NCBI GenBank assembly: GCA_002429385.1
Contig: DIZL01000074.1
Span: 1-64,000 of the forward strand
DNA length: 64,000 nucleotides
Direction: 5' to 3'
Source: Prolixibacteraceae bacterium UBA6029
GTDB taxonomy: Bacteria > Bacteroidota > Bacteroidia > Bacteroidales > Prolixibacteraceae
The position numbers were made by a program, and so were the translations under genes. Under the pieces are notes generated by a model. The model had not been told where the DNA came from and searched no databases. It saw only the letters and a program-made list of their open reading frames with translations. Of this stretch, positions 63,250-64,000 are shown piece after piece. Position 1 is the first letter of the stretch; each line of letters opens with the position of its first letter.

Positions 63250-64000
63250 TTACTTCAGGAGCATCCTTGCAGTTCTACGGCTTTTTTGTTCGACGTAAAC
63301 TCTTCGTCCGGCAGTAATCTGGCTTACCAGTTCAGGTGTGTAATAACGAATGGTCACCAGGTCGAGGCCGATGTTATACTTTACCTCAAATTTCTGCTGC
63401 AACTGGAGAATCAGGTTGTCTATTCCCTGTTCGGGTTCATCGAATGCCAGTGAAAGGTCGAGAGCTGATTGCTGCAGAAGTCCAACTTTCAGGCGGTATT
63501 TGGCAAACAAACTGAACACATCCGAGACACTGTTGATGCTTATGAATGAAAAGTCGTTAGGCGTGAGCGTGATCAGCGCCATGTTGTTTTTCATGATAAT
63601 TACCGGAACCAGGTTGAGTGGATGTTCTACTGAATGAATGATTGTTCCTTCCTTTTCAGGCTCCAGAAAAGACTTGACAAACAGTGGAATATTCTTGTTC
63701 TGAAGCGGTTTGATTGTTTTAGGATGGATTACCTTGGCTCCGGAATAGGATAACTCTATGGCTTCCTTATAGGATAATTCGTCCAGCTTCTGTGTTTCGG
63801 TAAAAAAGTCAGGATCGGCGTTCAGGATCCCCGGTACATTTTTCCAGATGATCACTTCTTCAGCGTCGAGTAAATTGGCCAGCACGGCTGCCGTATAATC
63901 GGAGCCTTCACGACCAAGAGTGGTGGTTTGATTGGTAAGCGTTCCTCCAATAAATCCCTGGGTGATATATAGATCATCCGATTCGAAGGTAAACTGCCTT
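63250..64000 (-). CDS. lysC: Aspartate kinase, C-terminal part (cut by window edge)
   Basis: About 250 residues are visible; the start lies beyond 64000. The visible part begins with the end of the amino-acid-kinase domain (GGTLTNQTTTLGREGSDYTA, VIIWKNVPGILNADP, SGAKVIHPKTI) and continues into the ACT regulatory domains (about the last 130 residues, ITLTPNDFSFISI). The Bacteroidota monofunctional aspartokinase phosphorylates aspartate at the head of Lys/Met/Thr synthesis, and the ACT domains give feedback inhibition. No homoserine dehydrogenase domain follows. Confidence 0.93.
   Translation of the reverse strand, partial: RQFTFESDDLYITQGFIGGTLTNQTTTLGREGSDYTAAVLANLLDAEEVIIWKNVPGILNADPDFFTETQKLDELSYKEAIELSYSGAKVIHPKTIKPLQNKNIPLFVKSFLEPEKEGTIIHSVEHPLNLVPVIIMKNNMALITLTPNDFSFISINSVSDVFSLFAKYRLKVGLLQQSALDLSLAFDEPEQGIDNLILQLQQKFEVKYNIGLDLVTIRYYTPELVSQITAGRRVYVEQKSRRTARMLLK

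Overview
The window reads as a chromosomal segment of a member of the Bacteroidota, most likely order Marinilabiliales/Bacteroidales. The support is: lineage-typical families (DUF4834, DUF3098, DUF3788, DUF5723, DUF6340, a PorT-like barrel, a NimA-like flavoprotein); an ATP synthase operon that lacks the beta and epsilon genes; frequent TAnnTTTG promoter boxes; and almost no Shine-Dalgarno sequences. No rRNA, tRNA, CRISPR array or prophage was seen. The assignment is from gene content, not from any search.

Layout. 1-0.7 kb: a REP-associated (Y1/HUH) transposase flanked by 12-bp inverted repeats and a hairpin. 0.7-5 kb: an OmpA-type lipoprotein divergent from dxs, followed by a two-TM histidine kinase with no ATG start. 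5.2-7.7 kb: DUF177-rpmF, a terminator, then fabH and a MaoC dehydratase. 7.8-14 kb: bactofilin, AtpZ, an AtpI-like protein and atpBEFHAG, ended by a strong terminator. 14.8-18.8 kb: a large lipoprotein with a DUF5723 outer-membrane protein, and DUF4834. 18.9-20.4 kb: glyQS.

20.6-31 kb is a surface-glycan region: two GT-B glycosyltransferases, a three-gene nonulosonate route (cytidylyltransferase, NeuB-type synthase, HAD phosphatase) resembling the KDN pathway of Bacteroides, a flippase and a YfhO protein. 31-35 kb: ftsX, DUF3098, truB, queA, DUF3788. 35-41 kb: a Pit-type transporter and a 1379-residue PAS multi-sensor kinase whose receiver domain has lost its phosphoacceptor. 41-46.4 kb: a deoxyhypusine-synthase family enzyme, an SDR epimerase, a NimA-like protein, dnaG and a Nudix-fold protein with a broken Nudix box.

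46.7-54 kb: a phosphoesterase, a sirtuin with a deacylase YxxR signature, a PorT-like barrel, an orphan antitoxin, an AGE epimerase lipoprotein, a lipoprotein/ATP-grasp pair like YgiB-YgiC, an AraC regulator and ComF. 54.3-59.4 kb: a fused ETF beta-alpha protein behind ETF:quinone oxidoreductase, then an APC permease. 59.6-64 kb: a DUF6266-like small protein, a DUF6340 lipoprotein, a GT-C/TPR membrane protein and the C-terminal part of an aspartate kinase cut by the window edge.

The most unusual signal is non-coding. At least seven intergenic regions hold arrays of short tandem units (7, 9 or 11 bp), and most of these fold back on an inverted copy of the same array. The unit sequence differs from site to site, but two distant sites (about 14.2 and 60.0 kb) share the same 11-bp units. 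I know of no described element class that explains all of them.
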